A stretch of DNA of 64,000 nucleotides from Saccopteryx bilineata (lineage: Eukaryota; Chordata; Mammalia; Chiroptera; Emballonuridae). The notes under the pieces are model-generated. The model ran no database searches and had not been told where the DNA came from. It saw nothing but the letters and a program-made list of their open reading frames with translations. Location of the stretch: contig NC_089491.1 of NCBI RefSeq assembly GCF_036850765.1, forward strand, positions 126,680,766 through 126,744,765, given 5' to 3'. Shown here piece by piece: positions 10,746-23,752 of the stretch. The position numbers were made by a program, and so were the translations under genes. How positions within the stretch are numbered: position 1 is the first letter of the stretch; each line of letters begins with the position of its first letter.

Positions 10746-11199
10746 GAAATTTATTTGCTAACAATGGCTAGTAATGAGCTATAAGTTTAGAAAGCATATA
10801 ATGTCCCAAATGTTTTCCAAGATTTTTCTGTTTTAAAATTTCAGAATTCAAACCACTCAGACAATCTTTTTATTGAATAGAACTCATCTCGTGCTAGCAT
10901 TTGCAAAGTTTCTAAGAGCCATAGAATAAAAGTTGAGCAGCTTCTAGGTCAGTCGTCCTTAATCTGTTTGAACTTCCAAGAAAAATGCACACACATGTTC
11001 CTTTCCACTTGGTCCCTGGGCTATATTGTAGAGACATCCAGACCACCTCAGTCATCCTTCAGAGGGACAGAACGTTTGCCACAAGGTTCACAGAAACCAG
11101 AATGTAATCTTGTTTAGGAGAGAGCAATTAACAAGGCTGCAATACTCAGTTACTTCTCTCAACTCACCATTACATAAGAAATTTCTTTTCCTATGAGAA

Positions 11200-11236
<37 letters not shown>

Positions 11237-14170
11237 GTAGGAGGTTAGTTTAAGAGAAACTAAGGAGCTTACTCTAGTGGAAATATCAACATGGATATTT
11301 AAGAAAAATAGTGGTCACAACTATTTCTGACCGTGTAACATTCCCTAGCCTTTCTGACTCATTAGTTTAAATTTTTAAATTTGTAGTCATAGAGAATCAT
11401 AGCTTTCGGTCAAATGGGAGACTATCAATAGCTTATTTAAAGAGTTCTATTTACACTTATATAATCTACTATTCTAATTGTAAACATTTATTCTTCATTT
11501 CTCCTTGAAACACATATGAGCGGTTAAGTATTTGGCCTTAAATATTATAACATGGATCATATCATTATATTAATTAACTCAAATTCCATTGTACTTAAAC
11601 AAAAATGTTGATCCTTGTTATTTTTCTTATAATAATGCTTCATAGGTATTGTAAAACCATAAAATATAGGAGGACGGTTAAAGGGACCATTGTGATGTGG
11701 AATTTGTATTGGTCTAACACCTTTGATTACTTTATTTCTGCTCTATGACATTCTTTACTCTTCCTTCAAGGTTTCGTGGATAGTTTTCTTTAATTTCCAA
11801 CAAAGATGATATTTTATACAGAATACCTTTCTTGAATCTCCTTGGCTTGATTAGTGTGTTTTTTTTTTTACCCCTTTCTTTCTTCTTTAACCCTTAACAT
11901 ACTATACTTTTATCAAAATATTCATATTGAGGGAGTAAAATCAAGTTCCACTGCCTGTCTTCATTCCTTAATTATATGCTCTCCAAAGGCATATTTTATC
12001 ATGTCTTCTTTGTACACTATTTTATTTCTAATTATTAACATGGTTATTCTGCCTTTAATTATTTTTGTCAAATGAATGAATGATTGATTCCAAAAAATAC
12101 AAGTCTTTAGTTGTCCTGGCATAAACCTTCAGATTTGATATTGTGGAAATTCAAAGGCTGTTCAGATTGCCAATTACTTCCCATACATGGCTGCTATGCA
12201 CCCAGGTGGAAGCTTGTTAGAGGGTTTACTCCATCCTGGAAGTGCTTAGCAAGTGCTAGCAAGCTTGGCAAGTTCTAGGTCTTTCCTTCTTCTTTATTAT
12301 GTGAGGGTGTCATTTAGAGGGCCATGTTCAGGTGAAAGCCTAGTTTAGGGCTTTATAAAAGGCAAAAGATTTATACAATCTGAAGAGAAACCAGAGTATA
12401 GACCAGGGCTTTTTGATGTGGAGTTTATGAAAATCCCTTAAATTGTGATATATACAAAAGAATAAAACCAACCAATCTAATGGCAGTAGAAATGGCAATA
12501 AACAGTAAGACATAAGAAAAACATGCAGACAAAACCAGTCAGAAAACTTATTGGGGCCCATTATACTGTTTTTCTATATAGGGTGATAGTTTGAGAGTCT
12601 GTGTTTCCCTTAAAATTTACATCTGGGAGAAGGGAGAAGAAGCTCATAGGGACCATGATGCTGACCAAAAATAATGAGAGCAGAGCAATTAGGAGGTGGT
12701 TTGGGCATTAAAAGCTATGGTGAAAGTTAAGGTTTTAAAAAAAATTTATTTAATAGAGATTGATTTAAATAAATTCATTTTATTTTAACACTCTTTTTTA
12801 TTATTCTGACTTTATCTGTGTTGCTAATATTAAAAGAATATCCAAAGTTTTTTTGATGCAAGTTAATTAGCTCTAAATTGGGGATGTCATAGTAAGTTAT
12901 TACCATCCTATGCATACAACTTACAACTTGAACTCTTAATAAATACTTTAGTCTCTGTAGTTTCTTGAAATAAATTGTTGTCTGAATTAAATGATGTGAG
13001 GTTTATATACATATTTTTTAATTCTTCTGAGCATAAAATATAAATTTAAGCTCTTTTTCCCTCAGAGAGAATCTTTTAAGACTTTGATTCAAGTAAATTG
13101 TGTGATCAGTGAAGTATTTTTGACAGAATAATCTTGTATTTGTGAGAAGAATAACTTAAGAAGGGGATACTAGGTGTTAGAAAAACTAATTAGAAGACCA
13201 TGTCAATAACAGGTAAAAGGTCATGTCATTTGCACTGTTATTTTTGCAGGGAAACTGGAAAAGAAGGATTTGATGTGAGAGATATATTAGAAGTAAAATT
13301 GACTAGACTGGACAAATAGCTAAGTGGTTTTTTGTGGGCAAGTAAGTCAAACATAATTTTCAAAATTTGAGGCTGACTGACAAAGATAGACGACTGTCCC
13401 TTTTATTTTGACATGAAATACAGCTGCCTGTCTCAGTCTTATTGAATCTGAAATATAGGCATTGAGTAACATTTTTTAGCAGAGTTAAAAAATCGAGCAC
13501 ATCTATATGTAAAATTTTGTTGATTCTCTATTCTTAGGCAAAAGACTGAATTCACTTTATGATGTCAAACCTGTGGCCAAGAGTCAAATATCCACACACA
13601 ACATTCATGCAAATAGAAACATCATGAATTAACAGCATGGAAACTTTATGAACCAGATTCTTAGTACATTTTTGTTTGAAGGCACTAATAAATCAGTTCT
13701 GCAGAAAACCTCTGTCCTAATACAGCACCTCCCCTCAAGGTACCAAGGATGCTTTTCTCATTTATTACTTGTCTAAACTTTAACCTTTGTAACTTCCCTC
13801 AAGTCAACTTACAATTTAGGTTTTAGTGTGATGATTTATGTATCATATTATTAAGTATTTTGTGTAAAATATAGTTTTTACTCAGTATACCCTAAAGTCA
13901 TTTTAGCTAGAGTTCCCCCTACTGTCTTTCTTTGAATCTGAAATTAAAGTTGCTAATAACAAAGGAACAAAAGGACATTTTTTTTTCCTCTTTGGCTCCT
14001 AATATACTACAATATTTTCTCTGTAGGTTGGAAAAGGAAAAAAAAAACCTTACTTCATTCTTTTGTAGAGATAGAAGGCCAATTCCCAAAATGAGGCTGA
14101 AATCCATACGTAGTTTCTCACCATAATCTTGTAACTGACCTCTGGCTTAGGAGTTCAGGAGGGGAGCTAA
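10746..14170. other. Anonymous AT-rich DNA
   Basis: No gene was recognised. It contains only the TG microsatellite listed separately. Confidence 0.55.
11201..11233. repeat. (TG)n microsatellite
   Basis: About 16.5 uninterrupted TG units. Confidence 0.98.
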
Positions 14171-14189
14171 GTGTCTGAAAATATGTATT

Positions 14190-14594
14190 TTTTTTCTTTT
14201 CTTTTTTTTTTTTTTTGTATTTTTCTGAAGCTGGAAATGGGGAGAGACAGTCAGACAGACTCCCACATGCACCCTACTGGGATCCACCCGGCACGGCCAC
14301 CAGGGGCGATGCGCTGCCCATCAGGGGGCGATGCTCTGCCCCTCCGGGGCGTCGCTCTGCCGCGACCAGAGCCACTCTAGCGCCTGGGGCAGAGGCCAAG
14401 GAGCCATCCCTAGCGCCTGGGCCATCTTTACTCCAATGGAGCCTTGGCTGCGGGAGGAGAAGAGAGAGACAGAGAGGAAGGGGTGGTGGTGGAGAAGCAA
14501 ATGGGTGCTTCTCCTATGTGCCCTGGCCGGGAATCGAACCCTGGTCCCCCGCACGCCAGGCTGACGCTCTACCGCTGAGCCAACCGGCCAGGGC
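14190..14594 (-). mobile_element. Composite bat SINE (Rhin-1-like), full length
   Basis: In minus orientation: tRNA-like head at the right end (GCCCTGGCCGGTTGGCTCAG read on the minus strand), then a GA/CT-rich segment, a GC-rich body and a tail near TTTTTCTGAAGCTGG on the plus strand. Perfect target duplication TGAAAATATGTATT lies at 14176-14189 and 14595-14608. Little divergence from the other copies implies a recent insertion. Frames reading through it are SINE-derived, not genes. Confidence 0.92.
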
Positions 14595-14905
14595 TGAAAA
14601 TATGTATTAATTTAGGCTTGCCCCTTTCCCCTCCACATGTACGGGAGGCCACATTGGCTAATCCAACAGCGTTAGAACCAGACAAACCAGAATACATGGA
14701 GCAAGATGAGCCATACAGTCTTTTGCATGTTCTGCATGTGTTGGGTGGGAGAAGAAGTAGATCATTTTATATGTCAGTCAGCCATTTTTTGACCATGAGT
14801 TGTAAATTATGTGTTAAGGACATGCTCTAGCAATAGCTATGATTTTGTTTTCCAAAAGTCATGGACCTTATTTTAGCTATAGGTCGTGATGAAAGAGAAA
14901 TGAAT

Positions 14906-14930
14906 ACACACACACACACACACACACACA
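14906..14930. repeat. (CA)n microsatellite abutting a DNA transposon
   Basis: A run of 25 bases that merges with the left end of the inverted-repeat element at 14928. Confidence 0.95.
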
Positions 14931-15169
14931 GGTACCTTGAGATACGAACAGACCAACATACAAAGTTTTTTAAGGATACAAGCTGCGACTCGGTCTATAT
15001 TTTTGTTTGAGATCCAAGCGAAATTCTGAGATGCGAGTCTTGATTTGGGAAGCTGCCACTAGTTGGCGCGTTGGCGCACGGGTCTAGTATTGGCAGTTTG
15101 ATATACGAGTTGACTGACTTACGAGCTCAGTTACAGAACGAATTAACTTTGTATCTCAAGGTACCACTG
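14928..15169. mobile_element. Short non-autonomous DNA transposon (mariner/Tigger-like MITE)
   Basis: Left end CAGGTACCTTGAGATACGAA and right end TTTGTATCTCAAGGTACCACTG are inverted repeats, and the right end is followed by TA. The left terminus has lost about two bases and runs into the CA repeat. There is no coding capacity. A TA target and TIRs starting CAG-GTACC suit the Tc1/mariner/pogo group; the exact family is uncertain. Confidence 0.7.
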
Positions 15170-15170
15170 T

Positions 15171-15906
15171 ATATATTTTAGGCCTCTGTCAGTTTCGAGT
15201 TTCTAAATCATACTGTGGACAAAGACCCTTCTGACAAAACTTTAGATTCCTCTGAGCCCTCTTTTCAGCTTTGACCTTCTGTGTCTATACTGTTCTGCCA
15301 GGCCTGCACTGCATTACCTGGTTTTAGCAAAAATTCTAGGTCAGTGCAATAGGACTCTCCCCTTGATATCTGATGACCCATTGAATCTGATCAAGTTCCT
15401 TATTCCCTACTTTTAATGTGTAAGCCCTTGGCTTGCCTTCAACAAAACTCCTATTGTCAGTTTAGCAAGAATCCCCCTACCAATTATATCTTTTTTTTAA
15501 TAATTTTTCATCTACTGATGCCTTTACTGTTTCTTGGTACTAAATTCTGTTCTCTTTGCTGCATTTTGAAATCAAGGGATGTCTCTCTACTTTATTATGA
15601 TAGTCTTGACATTGATCACAAGATCTATGAATAAAATCTTTCTTACTATTTTACCAAGTGTCAGAATAATTTTTTCTTTAACACTACCAATTCTAATATT
15701 TTCTAATTCAGGGGCCTTTATCAGAAAATAACCTTCTGGGTAAGAGATGATCAGATTTCTGGACTGAAAGTATTTTCATTTTTTGCTTTTATTATCTGCA
15801 TTAATGGGGCACATTATGCACCATGTATAGAAAATAGCTTATTATTTTATTGAGGAAATAAAGAAGGTGATTTAGTAAACAGATGTCTTAACATCTACTT
15901 CTCCAA
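15171..15906. other. Anonymous AT-rich DNA
   Basis: A 72-aa frame (15416-15634, plus) has no recognisable family or context and is not annotated as a gene. Confidence 0.55.
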
Positions 15907-15921
15907 TCACTGGGTTTATTT

Positions 15922-16320
15922 ATTTTTTTTTCTTTGTATTTTTCTGAAGCTGGAAACGGGGAGAGACAGTCAGACAGACTCCCGCATGCGCCTGACCGGG
16001 ACCCACCCGGCACGCCCACTAGGGGGCGACGCTTTGCCCACCAGGGGGCGATGCTCTGCCCCTCCGGGGCGTCGCTCTGTTGCGACCAGAGCCACTCTAG
16101 CGCCTGGGGCAGAGGCCAAGGAGCCATCCCCAGCGCCCAGGCCATCCCTGCTCCAATGGAGCCTCGGCTGTGGGAGGGGAAGAGAGAGACAGAGAGGAAG
16201 GAGAGGGGGAGGAGCGGAGAAGCGGATGGGCGCCTCTTCTGTGTGCCCTGGCCGGGAATTGAACCTGGGACTTCTGCACGCCAGGCCGATGCTCTACCAC
16301 TGAGTCAAACGGCCAGGGCC
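15922..16320 (-). mobile_element. Composite bat SINE (Rhin-1-like), full length
   Basis: Same family and orientation as the copy at 14190. Perfect target duplication TCACTGGGTTTATTT lies at 15907-15921 and 16321-16335. Confidence 0.92.
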
Positions 16321-17009
16321 TCACTGGGTTTATTTTTTAAGAACTAATTGTTCAAGAGATTGTATTTTTGTTGGCCTGATACATATTGTGGAGTTTACTA
16401 GAAATTGAAAAATGTGTAGAGAAAAATAAGTTATTTTTGTTTGTAGCTCAGACAAATTAAGACTATCTATTATTTTCCTTATTTTCTGGAAATTTTCCCT
16501 CCAATACAGTCATCAACAAAAAAAAAACCAAAACAGTTTGTTTGTTTTGGCTCTAAGCCAACAAATTTACAGAATGTGTAGCTTCATTTGGGATTTCTTC
16601 TGCGTTGTTTCTCTTTTCCATTTGGTCTTTATAGCGTTTGATAAGACATGGCTTTGAATTTGATTTGGGAAAAATCAGAAGCTTGAATCCTGACCAGAAT
16701 AAACCTTTCAGAGTAAATATTTAGGAGAATTACATGGAATAATGTTATTGAAATAAACAATACATTGAAATAAAATAAAAATACAATGAAATAAAATGAA
16801 ATAAAAATACAAAGTCATTTTTAAAAGAGAAGCCTCTACATCAGTAAATATCAGTATCATTGAGATGTCAGAGATTTGGTTGGGAAATATTTACAGTTTT
16901 TAGAAGTAGTGATTTTTCTTTTTGCCAGAAATGTTTTATCAATGTACTAATTTTTAAAGAAATAGTAAAACCATATAAACATGCAAATATGAATTTGTAC
17001 TATATAGAT

Positions 17010-17212
17010 CAGTATTTCTCAACTATCAGTCCACCAGAAATTTCATGCTAATCTGTGAAAGAGTTAATCACCTTGATGTTGTATTGATATTACAGACCCA
17101 ATGATCTTAGTTGAGTTTGCTTATGCTCAGAGTGATTATTACCTTAACATTTCTGAAAAAAAAATCACCTATTTTCACCTATCACCAAATGTAAAAAGGT
17201 TGAAAATCACTG
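17010..17212 (+). mobile_element. hAT-type non-autonomous element, 203 bp
   Basis: Termini CAGTATTTCTCAAC and GTTGAAAATCACTG form inverted repeats. The flanking octamers ATATAGAT and CTATAAAT match at 6 of 8 bases, fitting the 8-bp duplication of hAT elements. A relative in the opposite orientation is at 55641-55850; they share GACCCAATGATCTTAGT and ATGCTCAGAGTGATT. Confidence 0.8.
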
Positions 17213-17220
17213 CTATAAAT

Positions 17221-19200
17221 TAAAGGAAAGATTTAGATAATCTTGAATAGGATAAAAGATCTAACTGTAGATATCACTATAGCATAAACTAAGAGAATTC
17301 TGGGAAAATAAAAGAAGTATATTTGGAGTAACAGATTGGGACCAAACCCTATACAGGTGGTAATTGTTAGAAAAATAGAATCACTGTTTTCTCATTAACA
17401 GTGGGAAATAATTAAATCTGATTAGAGTAGACAAAGTTTATTATGAAAAGACTTTGGGTTTTCAACAAGAGCTATTAACTTGTTTTAGAAAATCTTTGTT
17501 AAAAGGCACAGAAAAATTTTGGAAGACAGGAAAGAACTCTATTTCTAAGTGTCTTACAAGATTAGAAATGAGATGAAAAAAGCATGGGGTACAGTGATGG
17601 GAGACTGCATAGCGGCCTTGGAATAAAGAATTACGTTATAGTTGATATTGCCCTGATCATTTATTTTACACTGTTTTGCAATGTAATTTTAAAAGTCCTG
17701 TTTCCAATCATATGAAAAGAGTGGAGAATGAAATCAATTATCCAGATAAAACAGTTTCTGTAAATTTATTACTAGCTAGAGTTATCTGAATAGTTTAAAT
17801 CTTGTTTTCTTTGTATATGTAGATAATTACTTTTAAATTGTAGCTAGACATGGGAAAACATTTTTGTTTTAAGAATGATTTATGGAGAATGGTTCTTTGT
17901 AAAATAACTATTCTTTACAACTGACATCTGGTCAAAATGCTATAATTCCCTGCTGAATTGGTTGTGATATGGGACCCACCCATTCCATGTTTTCTTAGAG
18001 GTTTTGTTTACTTCAGAGAGCTTGTTGATTTCTTAGTCCCTGAATATATGCTTTTATAAGAATGTATTCTCTATGTTTAATTTCATTTACCTTTGTGTAG
18101 CTCACCACACACACAAAACAATTATTTCACAAATACAAATGCTGAAGTGAATGTCTTACAGATAAATATGATGAAAAGAAATCTTTGGAGAGCTATACTT
18201 TATTTTTGTTAAGACAAACAAACAAGAAAGAAAAAAGAATTCCCAATGAAACTAGCAAACAGAGAACTGACATCTTTGCAGTCTGCACTGTCCTCACTAG
18301 TCAATTCCTTTGGGAATTATAAGCTAGAAGCAAAAATCCACTCTTTGAATATATTATAAATCATTATTTATTTCCTGTAAATAGAATCAAAGTAAAGAAA
18401 ATATATTCAATGCATATGTAATTATGATTATTCATCATCTTCCATCTTGACTCAGATCTTCATGTTAATCCTCCTATCCTAACAGAGAGAAGCCAGGAGA
18501 CAGACTTTGTTTCATCTAGTTCTCTTTGGACATCATCTAATTCACTTCAATTACCAATAAGGCAACATCTGTGTTCTCTTCTCTTTTCCTTCAGTTGTTG
18601 AATTTACCTTCAGAAATTATATGGAGAGGTAGTTGGAGAATTTCTTAGCCCTCTGTTTTATTCTATATCAACTTATTCAGGGATAAAGGACCTTGCTACC
18701 CATCTCAAAACTTTATACAGTTTTTTAAATCATGTAGCATTCTACATGATTACTCTGTATTCTGATTAGTAATTATTTTTAAAGCATCCTAGATTATATT
18801 AATTACATTTTCAACAAATAGAAAAGTTATTGCTCATATGAATATCTAAAAAAGATAATGCCATGTCAGTTTTTAAAATTTTTATTTTAAAGTTACTTGA
18901 CAGTCATTCAGACCATATGGGAATTTAAGAATTCCTATAAAAGGTCAACCTTGTCTTGAAGTTAAGAGTATGTGTTTGTAGAATTGAATAGCTGGTGATA
19001 TTTCATGCTTTGGGCCTTTGCAGGTTATAAGTTTAGCAGGAATCACCTTCTTTCACCTGGTACCTCTGGAAAATACCTTTAAAGTTTTTCCTTCTTCCCT
19101 CCTGGCATTCAAAATGCTACTTATTATAACAAAACTTACAGTAGAGCAACAAACTTACCATCTTAATGTATCAGTATTTTCATTTCCTTCTTTACTATTA
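17221..19200. other. Anonymous AT-rich DNA
   Basis: No gene, RNA or clear repeat was recognised. Confidence 0.55.
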
Positions 19201-20190
19201 GATGATTAAAATGCTGCCTAAATTCATCCCCTCCACCTTTCCTCTGGATTTCATTTCTCACCACTTATCATTCCAGGACACTGCTTCTGCTGTATCCCCA
19301 ATCTTTCCAGGTTTCAATCTACTTGTATGCTCCTCTTTATAGAGAAACATGTCAGAAGGTTTGTCATTATTAGCTGACTCTACATCTTTCGTTTGCATTT
19401 CCTCTTAAATCCTTTCCTGTTACACTTTTGTCAATTTGCTCCACTGAAGCATATCTTTTCATTGTCATTTATAAACTCTAAATGAACAAATCCAATGGCT
19501 ACATCACTTCAGAATATTTAAGCTATTGGTGATATTTTCCCATTTGATTCATTTGAAATACTTTCCTCAAATGTCTTGCAAGACATTTCTCTCTCACTCT
19601 TCCTCTCACGTGGCTGACCACTCCTCAGTCTTCTTTGCTAGACCCTTTTTTTTTCTCTCCTCCTTAAATATTGCTGTAGCTTACGTTTCACCCTCAGACC
19701 ACGTTTTTGTCTATCTATGCAAACTATACCAGTTGATCATATCCTGTTTCGTGTCCTAAAACAGTACGTACACACTGACATCTCAAACCGTTTTTTCTGG
19801 CACTCACCTTTCTCCTGAACTTGAGATTCGTGTATATAATTTTATATATTTCTATTTACATGTTAAATTGATTTACTAAACTAAAATTCTCCAGATTCAA
19901 GCTCATGGTTTCTACAAACCCAAGTTGCTCCTCCTGCGATACTTTCCCACAGTAGATAACAGTGTAAATCTGCCAGGTAATTGGGTCAAAAAACTTGGAG
20001 TCAGGCTTGATTCTTCTCTCTCTATAATAATACAGATCTAATCCATCAACAAACTTATTATGCAGTATCTTCAAAATAATACTCCAAATCTAACCACTTC
20101 TTACCTCCACCACTGTCACCCAACTCCAAGAGAGTGCTGTTTTGTCACCTAAATTACTGCTATATTCTCCTAACTCAAAGCTGTGCTTTT
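19200..20190 (+). mobile_element. L2 LINE relic
   Basis: Segments such as CTTGGAGTCAGGCTTGATTC (near 19996), 'ATCTAATCCATCAACAAACTT' and 'CTAACCACTTCTTACCTCCACCACTG' (20091-20116) follow the L2 3' region. Diverged and fragmented, so its borders are approximate. Confidence 0.6.
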
Positions 20191-20199
20191 ATTTGTGAT

Positions 20200-20930
20200 G
20201 TCATAAAAATTAGATAGAAAAAAAATGGCAAAGAAAAGGAACATACATATTAGATGGGGATTAATTAGATTTAAATAAATTTAAGATTTTAAAAATTCTT
20301 TTTGGAAGTAGAGTCTGGTTTCAGTTTTTGCTCAAACTATACAGAAAAAGAACTCCAGCATAGGTATTTTCTTCAGTCTTTGAGGACTAAAAATGCTGGT
20401 GAGATTCCATAGGGCCATGTAAAAAAAATCAAAATTGGAAAAGAAACAATCTGAGGGATCTATGCACTAAAAAATTATCAGAATTGGAAAAAAGCTGAAA
20501 GACTCTTGAGGATGGTTAGTCAGAATGGAGTGATTATCTTAAGAATTTAGAAAGTTCTGTGGAGAACTCAGGTCATGACAAAGAAATAGGGCCCAAAAGG
20601 AGATCTATACAAAGGGTAAACATGCTGGTAAATGTAATAAGCTTTATTATATTTTTATTTTTAAAATTGCTTTGAAAAATTATCTGTTTGAAGCAAAATA
20701 ATAGCAATATGTGTCATGTTTGAAATATAATGAGAAGTAAAATTTATGACAATAATAGCATAAAAGATATTTCAGACTTTTTAATTTGAAGATGCATATT
20801 TGCCTAATAGAACACCTAATAAAAAATAATCAAAAGCTAATCCAAGATATTATTTAAAACCAAAATTTCTCAATCTAAATGATAGAAGGAAAAAAAAGAA
20901 AAGAAAAGAAGAAAAAAGTAAAAGAAAGAA
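20200..20930. other. Anonymous AT-rich DNA with a purine-rich tract
   Basis: An A/G-rich tract (about 20888-20945) precedes the L1 relic. Nothing else was recognised. Confidence 0.5.
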
Positions 20931-22445
20931 AAGGAAGAAAAACAAAACTAACAGACAAATAGGAAACTCATTGTAAAGGTAGACTTAAATTGAACTATAT
21001 CAATAATTGTATTAAATATAAATAAATTAGGCATGCTAGCAAGAAGGCAATGATCCTCAGATTGGATATAACAAAGCTATTTCCAATTATATTTTCCCTA
21101 CAAGAAATGCATTTTAATTATAAAGACAGATTATTTATTTAAAAGCAAAGAGATGGGGAAGAGTATACTGTGCAAACTCTAATAGTAAGACAGCTGAAGT
21201 ACCTGTATACATATCAGACAAAATTGACTTTAGTACAAGAAATACTACCAAAGATAAAGGTGACATTCCCCAATTATAATGGAGTAAATGGATCAAGAAC
21301 TAAAACAAGCCTAAATGAATATGCACAAAAGATAAAAGCTTTAAAACACATGAGCCCTGGCCGGTTGGCTCAGCGGTAGAGCGTCGGCCTAGCGTGCGGA
21401 GGACCCGGGTTCGATTCCCGGCCAGGGCACACAGGAGAAGCGCCCATTTGCTTCTCCACCCCTCCGACGCACTTTCCTCTCTGTCTCTCTCTTCCCCTCC
21501 CGCAGCCAAGGCTCCACTGGAGCAAAGATGGCCCGGGCGCTGGGGATGGCTCTGTGGCCTCTGCCTCAGGCGCTAGAGTGGCTCTAGTCGCAACATGGCG
21601 ACGCCCAGGATGGGCAGAGCATCGCCCCCTGGTGGGCAGAGCCTCGCCCCATGGTGGGCGTGCCGGGTGGATCCCGGTCGGGCGCATGCGGGAGTCTGTC
21701 TGACTGTCTCTCCCTGTTTCCAGCTTCAGAAAAATGAAAAAAACAAAACAAAAAAAAAAAACACATGAGGCAAACACTGACAAAGTTAAAAGGAGAAATA
21801 GATAAATCCACAATAAAAGCTGGTAATTTCAAAACTCCTTTATTTGTAATAGAACAAGTAGACATAAAATCAGGAAGTAGGTAGAATACCTGAATTACAC
21901 TATCAACCAATTTAACCTAGTTAACATTTATAAAACACTATACCCAGCACCTGCAGAATACACATTACTTTTGATTATACGTGGAACATTACCCAAGAGA
22001 GACCATATGTTTGGCCATAAAAGTCTCAATAATTTAAAAGAATAAAAATCAGAGCATGTTTTCTGAGAAAATAAAATTAAATTAAAAATAAATAAAATAT
22101 ATATCTGGAAAACTCCAAATAGTTGAAAACTTTATATAATACTTCTAAACAACTCATGATGCACCGGAGAAATTAGAAATTAGAAAATATTTGATACTAA
22201 ATAAAAATAAGAACACAACCTATTAAATTTGTGAGTTGCAGCTAAAGCAATATTTTGAGGAAAATTTGTGCTTTGATATTTACATTATAGGAGAAGTTTG
22301 AGATTGTGATCTAGGCTTCTGAGTTTGTACCGTAAGAGCTAAAAAAAAATGTATATTTAACCCAAAAAGTGGAAGAAAACAAAGATGCAAGTATCAATAA
22401 CAGTGATAGAAAACTATACAAGATGGGGAAAAATCAATGTGGTAA
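20930..22445 (+). mobile_element. Old L1 relic: ORF2 endonuclease/linker region
   Basis: The plus strand follows L1 ORF2 from the endonuclease domain onward, for example TATCAGACAAAATTGACTTT, 'GATAAATCCACAATAAAAGCTG', 'GAGACCATATGTTTGGCCATAA' and 'GAGTTGCAGCTAAAGCAATA'. Many stops and indels make it a pseudogene. A composite SINE (21354-21757) interrupts it and the L1 alignment resumes after the SINE. Confidence 0.85.
21354..21757 (+). mobile_element. Composite bat SINE (Rhin-1-like), best preserved copy
   Basis: Inserted into the L1 relic. The head keeps an A-box-like TGGCTCAGCGG (21367-21377), a B-box GGTTCGATTCC (21408-21418) and a perfect 7-bp acceptor-like pairing of GCCCTGG (21354-21360) with CCAGGGC (21422-21428). 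The tail is A-rich (about 21735-21760). The duplication AAAACACATGA (21343-21353) reappears after the tail at about 21758-21767. The A and B boxes are the internal polymerase III promoter of tRNA-derived SINEs. Confidence 0.93.
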
Positions 22446-23220
22446 GCAGCAATCAACTTGAGTGGCAACAATCAAGATTCCTCAAAAGTCCAGCATGTTA
22501 ATTACATGCACGTGAAACTTATGCATCACTAAGCTTTTTCTGATTTGGTTTATATGCCTTTGGATTAAAAGGTTATAACATTGACAGATACTAAAATGTT
22601 ATAGGAAAGATGTTATTGTTATAATTCCCAGATTATCATTTTAGTCTGGATTAGGAAAAGTAAGTGGTATTTTGTTGTTGGGTGATAAATGGTGTTTCTC
22701 CATAACCAGGAGATGCTGAAGAGGAAGGAGAGAGTGTGAGTGTGGGACTACCCGTGGAGCACTGCCCCAGCATTAGCCCAGAGGTGGTCTCTATGGGACC
22801 TTTCAGCATTGTACTGGAGATGCTAAGGTTTCCACAGTCATCAGAGCGTATGGGTGTAAACTGAGGGCCTCCTGTTCAAGCCTCCAGTGCCTGCACTCTT
22901 TCTGGAAGCATCTTGCAACCTGCTCAAAGCTACTCTTCATGTGGCCTGTGCACTTTAAAGGCATCCTGTCTCTATAGGCACCTGGACTTCCACGGCATGT
23001 TCATACAATCAGTTGCTGATTCTCTGTATTCTAGAGTGGCCTAGTGCTTGGCCAGAAATGGCAGAGCAGCTCTGGCCTGGCCATTAGACTTAGAGAAAGA
23101 GTTTCCTCATGTCATAGTTACTCTTATGATCAATAATTATTCTTGCTATTAAATGACCCCTGTTTTAACTTACTGTGGAGTTCCTATCTCCTTATTGAAC
23201 CCAGACTGCCATGGTGAATA
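22446..23220. other. Unassigned; possible old LTR
   Basis: A GC-richer stretch with ATTAAATGACCCCTG near 23150 followed by a CT-rich end and CCCAGACTGCCA looks LTR-like (polyadenylation signal then U5), but no termini or target duplication were found. Confidence 0.3.
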
Positions 23221-23752
23221 AATGTCAAAGTTCATATAGTAATTTCATAACAATCCCTTTAAAATAAATAATCTTTAATGTAGATTTTGAGATATCTTCA
23301 CTATGCCTTATTAATGACTGCTGCCCACCTATCCCCTACTCAAGGCCTATGCCCTTGCTTTTGTTAGAAGGGACCCGTTTCACAAATAGATAGATACAAA
23401 GATACAGCTATGGCTTTTGGTGAGCATGGGACTAACATTTTACATAATACTTGATATATGTGGATATAATTCTAACTTTTTATACAGGTCATCTTTATGA
23501 TGAAACTTATTTATCTACCATCTAAGGAACTTATAGGACTGAGATCTTGGGTTAGAATTGTGAACCAGAAATATAAATTGTCTTCACCTTTCCTACTGGT
23601 CTCTGATACATATGTAAGGAAAGATAATTTTGCCAAAATTTTATAGGCTGTATCTAATTGTTTATTTATTTTTTTCACTAGAAGAGAATTTAATATAGGT
23701 ATTTATTTAATCTACCTGGACATAAATATTTCCAGATGATGACAAGAGCAGT

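Noticed and set aside
10930..11110. Left end of another hAT-type element (GGTCAGTCGTCCTTAATCTG)
   Set aside because: No matching right end or 8-bp duplication was found.
14215..14610. 131-codon frame with Pro/Arg-rich sequence, and similar frames at 15934-16347, 21370-21813, 40777-41203 and 61907-62173
   Set aside because: All are translations of the composite SINE in various frames; the same peptide pieces recur at every copy.
21354..21430. A genuine tRNA gene
   Set aside because: It is the head of a 404-bp SINE with an A-rich tail and target duplication, with extra bases between the acceptor and D-arm.
22446..23220. Confident LTR call
   Set aside because: The polyadenylation-like and U5-like features are present but no termini or duplication, so it was listed only as unassigned.
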